Origin: Phycisphaerales bacterium UBA6054 | GTDB lineage: Bacteria > Planctomycetota > Phycisphaerae > Phycisphaerales > UBA1924 | Direction: 5' to 3' | DNA: 9,788 nucleotides | Assembly (NCBI GenBank): GCA_002429045.1 | Contig: DIYM01000060.1 | Span: 1,927 to 11,714, forward strand | Shown here: piece by piece, positions 1 to 6,915 of the stretch | Numbering within the stretch: position 1 is the first letter of the stretch | Layout of the letters: each line of letters opens with the position of its first letter | The notes under the pieces: generated by a model | Database searches by the model: none | Seen by the model: only the letters and a program-made list of their open reading frames with translations | Told to the model about the DNA's origin: nothing | Position numbers and translations under genes: made by a program

Positions 1-2116
1 CGTCGGCCGAGGCCGAGTCACCCGACGCGTCCACGGGCTCGAACCGGGCGGGGTCCATCAGCGTGTCCGGGAGAGCGCCGGGCGGCGCCGCGTCCCGGGT
101 GCCGGCGCCGGCCGCACCGCCCGTGCCCGGGGGCTGGGCCGGATCAGCACCGCCACGCTCCGGATCCTCGGCGGGATCGTCCGCGCCCTCGTTGACGAGG
201 TCCCGAGCCCGCGCTCGCAGGGAGTCGGCGACCCGCTGGTTCTCTTCGCGGGCTTGTCGCTGCTCGCGCATCCGGCGGACCGCCCGCTCGACCGAACCGG
301 GCTGCTGACCGTCTTGGCCACGCCCGTCGGGTTGGGGCTCGCCCGGCTGACGCTCCTGCTGCCCGCCGGGCTGCTGGCCGGGTCTTTGGCCCGGTCTCTG
401 GCCCGGCTGCTGGCCGGGCTGTTGTTCACTCCGTCCGCCGCCGGGCTGCTGCCCTTGCCCTTGCCCTTGCTCTTGGTCTTGCTCTTGCTCGCCTTGTTGC
501 ATCCGAGAGCCCTGCTCCGACGCGGTCGGATCGCCTGTCGGCTGCCCCTGGCGTTCTTGCCCTTGGGCTTCCGGGGCCTGGCTCTGACGGCCCTGCCGCT
601 CCTGATCCTGCGGCGTGGTTCCCCGCGGTTCGCCTTGCTGCTCGCGCGACCGGCCCGTCTCGGACTGACCCGGCTCGGACTCGCCCGGCTCGGGTTGCCG
701 TTGTTCACCCGGCTGCTCAGATTGCTCTTGCCGGGCCGGCTCGCTCCCGCCGGGCTGCGACTCGGTGTCGCGACGCCCGGTCTCCTCCCGCTGCGCGCTG
801 GGCTGCTCTCCCCTGGGCTGCTCTTGCCCGGGCTCGGCTTGCGTGCCGGGTGAACGACCATTCTGTTGATCGGGATCCTGTGATCGCCCGGGCTCGGGGC
901 GCGGTTGATCGCTCGGCGCCTCGGGCGGTGCGCTCGGCTGCTCGTCTCGCAACGACTCGGCCCGGTCGCGGAGCGTCTCGGGGAGCGACCCGTCCGGTTG
1001 AGCATCGTCGTTCCCGCCGTCCTGGCTCGGATCGTCCTGGCTCGGATCATCGCCCGGCGGCGGCGCCTCGCTCCCCGATCGGGGCTCTGATTCGGGCGAG
1101 GGTTCCGGTTCCAGTTGATCGGCGAGATCCTCGAGCACGTCCGCCAGTTCGCGGCGTTGCTCATCGGACATCGTCCGCTCCGCTTCGTCGATCGCGCGGG
1201 CGGCCTGTTCGGCGTCCAGCATGTCGTTGCGGGCCAGCGCGTCCGCCAGCCGATCGACCAACGCGGACGGGTCGTCCGGGCCCGCGCCCGCTCGGGACGG
1301 CGCATCCCGCTGGCTGTCGGAGTCGAACGAATCCGCGAGATCGCGGAGGCTCTGTTCCTCGAGCGCCGCCCGCTCGGCCTGGCGTTCTAACTCGTCGGCG
1401 GCCTCCTCGAGCGCCGCGGCGGTGCGGGCCGGGGCATCCGCATCCGCGCTCCCGCCGCGGAGTTCTTCTTCGAGTGCCCGGATCTCCTCGAACACCTCCT
1501 CCCATGCCTCCGGCTCTGGCAGTGCGGCGGGATCAATCTCGGCGGCGTCCTGGCTGGCGACCTCGATCTGATCCAGCGCCCGCTGGATCATCGGCCCGGG
1601 ATCGATCCGCGGCGCCGATCGCGTGACGGGCTGCGCGAAGAGCCCGGCGGAGATCGCCCCGGCGCTGCCGAGGATCGCCCACCACCAGCCCGCCGGGCGT
1701 GCCGGATCAGAAGCACGCCCGGGATCGACGGCCGACGCGAGCCTGATCCCACGGGCCTTGGCGAGCCCGACGAGTTCGGGTTCGCCGTCATCTTCTCGGA
1801 TCTCGATCGCGGTCCGCAGCGCGCCCTGGGTCTCGTGGACCCTGTCCAGTTCCCCCGCCGCGTGGGCGAGGTCCCATCGAGTGCGTGCGGCCATCACCAG
1901 CCCGACGAACAACGCCGCGCCAAACGCCCCGACCGGGATCGCCCACCACCACGCGGCACCGGTCGCCAGGCGCAACCCGAGCACCCCGATCGCGGACAAC
2001 CCCAGCGACCACGCCGCGGCCCATCCCGAGACGGTGACGAACCGCCGGCGCGCATGGGCACCCGCGGCCATCCGGGCGGCGTTCTCGACGCTGGTGATGT
2101 CCGCGCGTTCTGGCAT
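1..2116 (-). CDS. Large membrane protein with acidic helical region and Gln/Pro/Gly-rich tail (C-terminus beyond window)
   Basis: The frame is open from the ATG at 2116 to the left edge: 705 codons with no stop. GGAGG four bases before the ATG supports the start. Two hydrophobic segments form an N-terminal hairpin (about residues 29-50 and 54-76), and a third lies at about 143-161. An acidic, helix-prone region follows (about 175-335, rich in Glu, Ala, Arg, Leu), then a Gln/Pro/Gly/Glu/Ser-rich tail (about 336-605) with QPGQ-like and QGQG/QEQD micro-repeats. A short charged helical stretch (about 608-642) returns to Pro/Gly/Ala/Asp-rich sequence at the edge. Function is unknown. The plan of a membrane hairpin, a third membrane segment and a long low-complexity outer part recalls the DUF4175/TIGR02302 class of large membrane proteins; this is resemblance of architecture only. 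The two N-terminal WWWAI segments resemble each other. The gene is divergent from trpD. I am confident that it is coding and not of its role. Confidence 0.88.
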   Translation of the reverse strand, partial: MPERADITSVENAARMAAGAHARRRFVTVSGWAAAWSLGLSAIGVLGLRLATGAAWWWAIPVGAFGAALFVGLVMAARTRWDLAHAAGELDRVHETQGALRTAIEIREDDGEPELVGLAKARGIRLASAVDPGRASDPARPAGWWWAILGSAGAISAGLFAQPVTRSAPRIDPGPMIQRALDQIEVASQDAAEIDPAALPEPEAWEEVFEEIRALEEELRGGSADADAPARTAAALEEAADELERQAERAALEEQSLRDLADSFDSDSQRDAPSRAGAGPDDPSALVDRLADALARNDMLDAEQAARAIDEAERTMSDEQRRELADVLEDLADQLEPEPSPESEPRSGSEAPPPGDDPSQDDPSQDGGNDDAQPDGSLPETLRDRAESLRDEQPSAPPEAPSDQPRPEPGRSQDPDQQNGRSPGTQAEPGQEQPRGEQPSAQREETGRRDTESQPGGSEPARQEQSEQPGEQRQPEPGESEPGQSETGRSREQQGEPRGTTPQDQERQGRQSQAPEAQGQERQGQPTGDPTASEQGSRMQQGEQEQDQEQGQGQGQQPGGGRSEQQPGQQPGQRPGQRPGQQPGGQQERQPGEPQPDGRGQDGQQPGSVERAVRRMREQRQAREENQRVADSLRARARDLVNEGADDPAEDPERGGADPAQPPGTGGAAGAGTRDAAPPGALPDTLMDPARFEPVDASGDSASAD
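362..487 (-). repeat. Low-complexity micro-repeat tract inside the membrane protein gene
   Basis: On the plus strand, 452-487 is six consecutive hexamers (three cccttg, then ctcttg, gtcttg, ctcttg). On the coding strand these give alternating Gln-Gly and Gln-Glu/Asp. Next to it, 362-445 has imperfect units around ctgctggccggg that encode QPGQ/RPGQ. The tract stays in the protein frame, so it is a coding repeat and not an intergenic array. It could change length by slippage in steps of six bases. Confidence 0.8.
1019..1048 (-). repeat. Perfect 15-base direct tandem repeat, two copies, in coding sequence
   Basis: gtcctggctcggatc occurs at 1019-1033 and again immediately at 1034-1048. On the coding strand it duplicates the pentapeptide DPSQD in the Pro/Asp/Gln-rich part of the membrane protein (residues about 357-366). 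The identity is exact at base level, which suggests a recent slippage duplication that kept the frame. Confidence 0.85.
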
Positions 2117-2187
2117 GGGTCCTCCGCGGTGCCAACCGCTCAATCTTACAAACACGCGGGATCCGGGGTTCGGCTAGGCTTGCTGCG
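2117..2187. promoter_or_regulatory. Divergent promoter region between the membrane protein gene and trpD
   Basis: All initiation signals for both genes must lie in or next to these 71 bases. On the minus strand TAAGAT (2143-2148) fits a TAnnnT -10 element about 26 bases before the minus-strand ATG. On the plus strand TAGGCT (2175-2180) ends seven bases before the trpD ATG. No convincing TTGACA-like -35 element was found at 16-18 bases from either, so both promoters are suggestions only. Confidence 0.4.
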
Positions 2188-3246
2188 ATGCCGAATTCTG
2201 TCGATATCCGGGACACACTCGCGCGCCTCTGCGCCCGAGAAACACTCAGCGAGCAGGAATCCGAGGCGGTGTTCGACGCGCTGCTCTCCGGCTCGCTCGA
2301 GCCGACCCAGATCGCGTCGCTGCTCTCGCTGCTCCAGACGCGTCCCATCACGCCCGATGAACTCACCGGCGCCGCCCGTGTGATGCGGTCCAGGGTCGAG
2401 CCGGTCCCCTATCAGCCCGAGCCGGGCACGGTGATCGTGGACACCTGCGGCACGGGGGGGGCACCGAAAACGTTCAACGTGTCGACAGCCGCCGCGTTCG
2501 TGATCGCGGGCAGCCGGCCCGGGGCCGGTTCGGGCGTGGAACGGGTCGTGGTCGCCAAGCACGGCAACCGGTCTCGCACGGGCCGCGGCTCGGCCGAGGT
2601 GCTCGCCCGTCTGGGTGTCAACATCGACGCATCGCACGAGACGCAGGCGGCGTGCCTGCGAGCGTCGGGCGTGTGCTTCTGCTTCGCGATCCACCATCAT
2701 CCCGCGATGAAACACGCCGCACCGGTCCGTCGCGATCTCGGGTTCCCAACGGTCTTCAACCTGCTGGGCCCGCTGACCAACCCGTGCGGCGCGACGCGCC
2801 AGCTCATCGGCGTGTACCGCCCCGAGTTCGTGGGGCTGCTGTCGGAGACGCTGCTGCGCTTGGGTGCCGACCACGCGATCGTCGCCCATTCCGACGACGG
2901 GCTCGACGAATTGACCGTCACCGCCCCGACAACCCTCGGCGTGGTCAAGGGCGGCGCCGTGACCACGGAGCGGGTCGATCCCGCGTCGTTCGGCATGCCT
3001 GGTGCCCCGATCGGATCTGTGCGTGCGCGGGACGAGTCCCACGCGGCGGGCATCGTGCGTTCGGTGCTCTCGGGTGATCCGGGTCCGGCGGCTGACATGG
3101 TCGTCCTGACCGCCGCCGCGGGCTTGGTTGTCGCCGACGCATACCCAACGATCGGGGAAGCGATCGACGCCGCACGCGCGTCGATCGGGTCGGGAAGGGC
3201 GATGGGCACGCTCGAAAGGCTCGCCCAGGCGTCGCGCCGGGGTTGA
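2188..3246 (+). CDS. trpD: Anthranilate phosphoribosyltransferase
   Basis: A cytoplasmic enzyme that joins anthranilate and PRPP to give N-(5'-phosphoribosyl)anthranilate, the second committed step of tryptophan synthesis. At 352 residues it has the normal family length. The N-terminal helical domain (about 1-70) is followed by the PRPP-binding GTGG loop (88-91), FNVSTA (96-101), KHGNRS (124-129), the anthranilate-binding Arg region around RRDLGF (181-186), LGPLTNP (193-199) and the metal-binding Asp-Glu pair in DGLDEL (D240, E241). Two oddities: the usual Asp after GTGG is absent (GTGGAPK, one residue shorter than GTGGDG-type loops), and about nine extra residues precede KHGNRS. The other catalytic signatures are intact, so activity is expected. 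No Shine-Dalgarno better than TAGG is seen before the ATG. No other trp gene is in the window, and the gene converges on the kinase gene with 12 bases between stops. Confidence 0.97.
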   Translation: MPNSVDIRDTLARLCARETLSEQESEAVFDALLSGSLEPTQIASLLSLLQTRPITPDELTGAARVMRSRVEPVPYQPEPGTVIVDTCGTGGAPKTFNVSTAAAFVIAGSRPGAGSGVERVVVAKHGNRSRTGRGSAEVLARLGVNIDASHETQAACLRASGVCFCFAIHHHPAMKHAAPVRRDLGFPTVFNLLGPLTNPCGATRQLIGVYRPEFVGLLSETLLRLGADHAIVAHSDDGLDELTVTAPTTLGVVKGGAVTTERVDPASFGMPGAPIGSVRARDESHAAGIVRSVLSGDPGPAADMVVLTAAAGLVVADAYPTIGEAIDAARASIGSGRAMGTLERLAQASRRG

Positions 3247-3258
3247 TCCCGGCGGGGT

Positions 3259-5769
3259 TCAGGGCTTGAACCCGTTGCCCGCCAGGATCGTCAGGTACTG
3301 CTTGGCCGATCCGTCCCAATCGAGCCTGGTGAAGAAACGCTTCGTGACCAGCAGCGAACGGATGCTGTCGCGGTCGTCGGGGTCGGGCGCGAGCAGGAGC
3401 ACGCCGTCGTATTCGTCGCTGGCTCCGATCCAGTCGCGTGTCTTCGATGTCAGCCCGTTGGACTCGAGAGGCAGCTGTCCGCGCTTGACGCGGTAGGACG
3501 CGACGTCGTCGATCGAAGCCTGCGTGTCGTGCGCGATGAAATCACCGTGGAAGTGTGCGCCCTGCTGGGCGAGCAGCGCGAGCCCGGATTTGACGGATCG
3601 GACCTGCTCTTCCGAGAGCGGGCGGGGCAGGTCTGACACGACGAGCAGCTGCGCGTCGATCCTGGGCAGGTGCTTGTCGGGCGACGCGGAGCCGAAATCG
3701 AAGGTCCTGCTCTGCCCGCCTTGGGCACGATCCTGATGGCTGTTGAAGACCAGCGTGCCGTTGCGGTTGATCGCGATGGGGAAGCCGTCGCTGGTGTGGA
3801 TCTCGAAGCCCTCGGGCAGATCGATATCGGCCAGTTGCTCGGAGAGCTGCTCGGTCAGTTCTGGGAACTTGACCAACTCGGCGAACTCGATCGACTCGAG
3901 ACGCTCGATCGCGGGGATCCAGGGCGTGTCGGGCGTATCGGGCGCGACCGCGATGACCGGGCCGTTCCCGTTCGACTCGCGTGCCTGCTTGATGAGCGCG
4001 CCACCGACCACGCCCAGCCCGAAGAGCACCGCGAGACCGAGCAGCCCGGCGAACACAACGCCCGCGCCGGGCGTGTTGTCGTACGCGGGCTTTTTGCCGC
4101 GTCGGGCGGCGATGCGCTGCTGGGCACCGAGTCGGCGCTGGCGGGCGCGCTCGCGTGCGTCCTTGACCTGGTCCTTCGCCGAACGCCGGGCCTCGGCGGG
4201 CACAAGCCCCCTCGGAGGCACGGGGGCCGCGTGCACGGGGCGGCGTGTCGCGGGCGTGCCCGCAGCCCCGGGCTTCTCGTGACGCCCGGACCACCAGTTG
4301 GCAACGCGCATGTGGGGCTTCCCGCTGGGGTTGCCCTGACCGACGGACGCCGCGACCGGCTCGTGGGGCACGGGGCGGGGCGGGACGGGGGAACCCCGCG
4401 CGGGCGCCGCCGCGGGCGGGGCGAACCCGCCCATCGGGTCCGACTCGGGCTCGGGCTCGAAGCCGACCTCCGCCCCGCTGACCGAGGGCAGGTCCACGGG
4501 CTTGAGGGTGAACGGATCGGGCGCGGCCAGCACCACGCGCACGTCCGCGAGCATCTCATCGGAGCTGGCGTAGCGGCGGTCATAGTCCGTCATTGCACGC
4601 CGGATGATCCAACGAAGGGCCTCGGGGCACCGCTTCGAGACCTGGCTCAGCCCGCCGTGCGCGGGGAACGAGTTCTCGACGACGGAGTAGAGCACCGCGC
4701 CGGCGGCGTAGACGTCGAACTTGCTCCCGTCGATCTGGTGGACCTTGACCCCGCGCAACGCTTGGCGCACCAGCTCGGGATCGCGGAAGTACTCGGTGCC
4801 GTGCGTGGTGAGCGTCATCGCCGATCTGAGCGGCGTGATGAGCCCGAAGTCGACCAGGTGGGCCTTGCCGTCGTTACCGTCGATGATGATGTTGTCTGGC
4901 TTGACATCCTTGTGCCAGAGACCGGCGCTGTGGTATGCGCTCAAGGCTTTGAGAAGATCGGCACCGTAGCCCAGCGCGGTGGCGAGGCGGCTGTTGTCCA
5001 AACCCTCGGCGGGGGACTCGGCGTGCAGCTTCTGCGTCACGGTCGAGAGCGCATCGCCCGGGACGTACCGCATCGCGTAGAAGAACCGCTCTGGGGTGAG
5101 CTCGTGCTCGAGGACGAGCCCGAGCTTCTTTGCCGCGTCGAGCGCGCGTGACTCGCGCACGATCTGGGGGAGGCTCGATCCGTCGCCGAGGCTGAAGACC
5201 TTGATGACGACACGGTCCACCTCGCCGAGCCCGTTGCGCGCGAACGCGGCCTGCTTCATCGCGTCGGGTTCGGCGATGTACAGCTTGCCGCCCGAACCGC
5301 CCCCCTGGAGCGAGCCGACGATCTTGTACCCGTCGAACTGGCCGACGCGCTTGGCGGGCCTGTCGCGCCCCGGAGCCGCGGCCATCGCCTGGGGCACGCG
5401 CTGCTCCACACCCTCGAGCGCCGAGCCCAGCCCGAACAAGCGGGCCGGGTTCCCGACCGCGATCCGGTACAGGCACGAACCGATCGAGCGGCACTCTGTC
5501 TGGAACGAGCTGGCGAAGTGCTTGGACGCCGACCACCGCCCGATCACGATGTTGAGAACCACCAGCGGGGCGAAGATCAGCAGCGAGAGCATCGAACCGA
5601 TCAGCCGGAGCACATCCGTCAGTTCGGCCCCGATGAAGCGGAACACGTTGCGGAGGATCTTCCACGTCAGCCCGAACAGAAAGGTGAACAGGAAGATGAT
5701 GATCGCCAGCGCGATGGCGGCGGCCAGGATCCCCAGGATGATTCCGATGATGCCGACAGGACCCGACAT
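3259..5769 (-). CDS. Membrane-embedded Hanks-type Ser/Thr protein kinase with unrecognised extracytoplasmic C-terminal domain
   Basis: Likely phosphorylates Ser/Thr on target proteins. Of 836 residues, two N-terminal membrane segments (about 4-35 and 55-77) precede the kinase domain (about 145-418): Gly loop G156/G158/G161, VIK Lys190, likely helix-C Glu206, catalytic HKDVKPDN (D288, K290, N293), DFG (307-309), Thr-rich activation segment ending in DPE (330-332), and DVYAAG with Asp352. A Pro/Ala-rich linker (about 425-525), a strongly basic stretch (about 527-560) and a third membrane segment (about 569-592) lead to an acidic C-terminal domain (593-836) that I do not recognise. The basic stretch before the third segment fits a cytoplasmic kinase and an outer C-terminal domain. 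HKD replaces HRD. It lies 17 bases after the sigma factor stop, with GGAGAGGGG as ribosome site in that gap, so the two are probably one operon. All catalytic residues are present. The substrate is unknown. Confidence 0.92.
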   Translation of the reverse strand: MSGPVGIIGIILGILAAAIALAIIIFLFTFLFGLTWKILRNVFRFIGAELTDVLRLIGSMLSLLIFAPLVVLNIVIGRWSASKHFASSFQTECRSIGSCLYRIAVGNPARLFGLGSALEGVEQRVPQAMAAAPGRDRPAKRVGQFDGYKIVGSLQGGGSGGKLYIAEPDAMKQAAFARNGLGEVDRVVIKVFSLGDGSSLPQIVRESRALDAAKKLGLVLEHELTPERFFYAMRYVPGDALSTVTQKLHAESPAEGLDNSRLATALGYGADLLKALSAYHSAGLWHKDVKPDNIIIDGNDGKAHLVDFGLITPLRSAMTLTTHGTEYFRDPELVRQALRGVKVHQIDGSKFDVYAAGAVLYSVVENSFPAHGGLSQVSKRCPEALRWIIRRAMTDYDRRYASSDEMLADVRVVLAAPDPFTLKPVDLPSVSGAEVGFEPEPESDPMGGFAPPAAAPARGSPVPPRPVPHEPVAASVGQGNPSGKPHMRVANWWSGRHEKPGAAGTPATRRPVHAAPVPPRGLVPAEARRSAKDQVKDARERARQRRLGAQQRIAARRGKKPAYDNTPGAGVVFAGLLGLAVLFGLGVVGGALIKQARESNGNGPVIAVAPDTPDTPWIPAIERLESIEFAELVKFPELTEQLSEQLADIDLPEGFEIHTSDGFPIAINRNGTLVFNSHQDRAQGGQSRTFDFGSASPDKHLPRIDAQLLVVSDLPRPLSEEQVRSVKSGLALLAQQGAHFHGDFIAHDTQASIDDVASYRVKRGQLPLESNGLTSKTRDWIGASDEYDGVLLLAPDPDDRDSIRSLLVTKRFFTRLDWDGSAKQYLTILAGNGFKP

Positions 5770-5786
5770 GGGCGTCCCCTCTCCGT

Positions 5787-6584
5787 TCAGCGCCCGCCCG
5801 AGGCGAGGTCTTGGTCCTCGGCGCGGAGTTGCATCTGCCGGTGGTAGATCTCCGCGATCGCCTCATCGAACGACGCGTCGGCGGAGCGGTCGGGCGTCCC
5901 GGCGGACCCGCCCGACCCGCCGACGGTATTGGGATTCAGTTCGAGCCCGTTTCGCTGGGCTTCCTCCATTTCTTCCTTGGTGAACGAATAGGTCGTCACC
6001 ACTTCGCGCAGGCGCACCCGGAGCAACTCGCGGACCTTGGCCAGGCGGCGCGACACCGTGGGCTCCGAGACCCCGATCGAGTCGGCGACGTCCTTGCCGG
6101 GCGTCCCGTCAAACACGCGCATCCGATAGATCGTGAAGTCCGTGAAATCGCACTCGGCTTCCACCGCCCGGATCGCGGCTTCCACCTTGGCGCGGAACAC
6201 CGCGGCTTCGTACGCGTCGTCCACACCCATCTCGCTCCCGGCGAGCATCCAGGTCTCATCGAACGAGGCGTTGGACTTGCCGCCCCCCCGCTTCAGGGCC
6301 ATGCGCCGGTCGATCTCGTCGCCCAGGACGTGCTTGGCGATCGCCAGCAGCCAGGTGCTGAACCGCGCCCCGCGCCCGGGGTCGTACCGCTCGATCGAGT
6401 TGGAGAGGGCCGCGAGGGTCTCCTGAGAGAGGTCGCGGACCGTCTCGACGCCGACCCGCCCGCGTCCCCACTTGGTCAGCTGGGCCCTGATCACGGGCCC
6501 GAACGTCTCCCAGAGCTCGAACCAGGCGGTTTCGTCGTTGTCCCGGAGCCTTCGGATGAACCCCGTGGTCATATTGCTGAGCAT
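5787..6584 (-). CDS. ECF-type sigma-70 family RNA polymerase sigma factor, kinase-associated, with C-terminal extension
   Basis: Directs RNA polymerase to a specific promoter set. Of 265 residues, sigma region 2 spans about 16-94, with the core-binding DLSQE signature (51-55), ERYDPGRGARFSTWLL (65-80) and the -10-recognition helix to about 94. Region 4 spans about 133-195, with a helix-turn-helix in GKDVADSIGVSEPTVSRR (163-180). No region 1.1 or 3 is evident, which is the ECF plan. The usual acidic motif before D51 reads T48-V49-R50, so most of its charge is missing. A tail (about 197-265) has a Glu-rich helix, a Gly/Ser linker and a final amphipathic helix. The first ATG (6584) is chosen because AGGA lies about ten bases upstream; an in-frame ATG four codons later is possible. 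No anti-sigma gene is seen. The gene precedes and probably shares a transcript with the kinase gene. Planctomycetes are known to hold ECF groups linked to Ser/Thr kinases. Confidence 0.93.
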   Translation of the reverse strand: MLSNMTTGFIRRLRDNDETAWFELWETFGPVIRAQLTKWGRGRVGVETVRDLSQETLAALSNSIERYDPGRGARFSTWLLAIAKHVLGDEIDRRMALKRGGGKSNASFDETWMLAGSEMGVDDAYEAAVFRAKVEAAIRAVEAECDFTDFTIYRMRVFDGTPGKDVADSIGVSEPTVSRRLAKVRELLRVRLREVVTTYSFTKEEMEEAQRNGLELNPNTVGGSGGSAGTPDRSADASFDEAIAEIYHRQMQLRAEDQDLASGGR

Positions 6585-6848
6585 GGTGCGGAGGTCCTGC
6601 CGGGAGCGGTCTGCTGAGGCCCTGAAAACGCGGAGTGGACCGTTTGATTGGGAAATGACCCTGGGGCTTTGCCCGGTTCAGGATACCCGGCTCTGTGCCC
6701 AAACCGCGCCGCCGGACGGGGTTCCGGGCGTTTCCGGTCGTTGGCGGGCGGATTTTTGCACCGGCGCCGATCGGTCGTGAAATCGAACCGGCCCGGTTCC
6801 CACAGACATACCCGAGGCCCCCCTGAGGGTCGCAGGAAACAAGACAAT

Positions 6849-6905
6849 CCCCGGAAGACCGGGGTCAGGCAACGCAGCCCGGGCGAACAGCCGCAGGCAC
6901 CGGGC
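6849..6905 (+). promoter_or_regulatory. Structured 5' leader with two adjacent GC-rich hairpins
   Basis: The first hairpin pairs ccccgg (6849-6854) with ccgggg (6859-6864) across the tetraloop aaga. The second pairs gcccgg (6877-6882) with ccgggc (6900-6905) and encloses a smaller gcc-gca-ggc hairpin (6890-6898). They end 10 bases before the AAGGAG ribosome site of the coiled-coil gene. No T-run follows, so they are not a terminator. I could not match them to a known riboswitch class. They may stabilise the messenger or tune translation. Confidence 0.4.
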
Positions 6906-6915
6906 AGAAGCAAGC

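Noticed and set aside
350..490. Regularly repeated GC-rich units resembling a short CRISPR or tandem array
   Set aside because: The units are short and imperfect, have no unique spacers and keep the protein reading frame, so they are coding low complexity.
254..853. Plus-strand frame rich in Leu/Gly/Pro that looks like a membrane protein
   Set aside because: It is the antisense reading of the Gln/Pro/Gly-rich repeats, where CAG and CCG-type codons read as Leu and Gly. There is no ribosome site.
58..1305. 415-codon minus-strand frame rich in Arg, Ser and Pro
   Set aside because: It is out of frame with the membrane protein, whose frame is open over all 705 codons with membrane and helical segments. 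Repetitive GC-rich DNA leaves other frames open.
3670..5151. 493-codon plus-strand frame opposite the kinase gene
   Set aside because: It lies antisense to a gene with complete kinase motifs, and its composition is that of a complement of Asp/Leu/Arg codons. No motif was recognised.
6820..6905. Possible c-di-GMP or SAH riboswitch in the coiled-coil gene leader
   Set aside because: I could not match the conserved core bases of either class, so only unassigned hairpins are reported.
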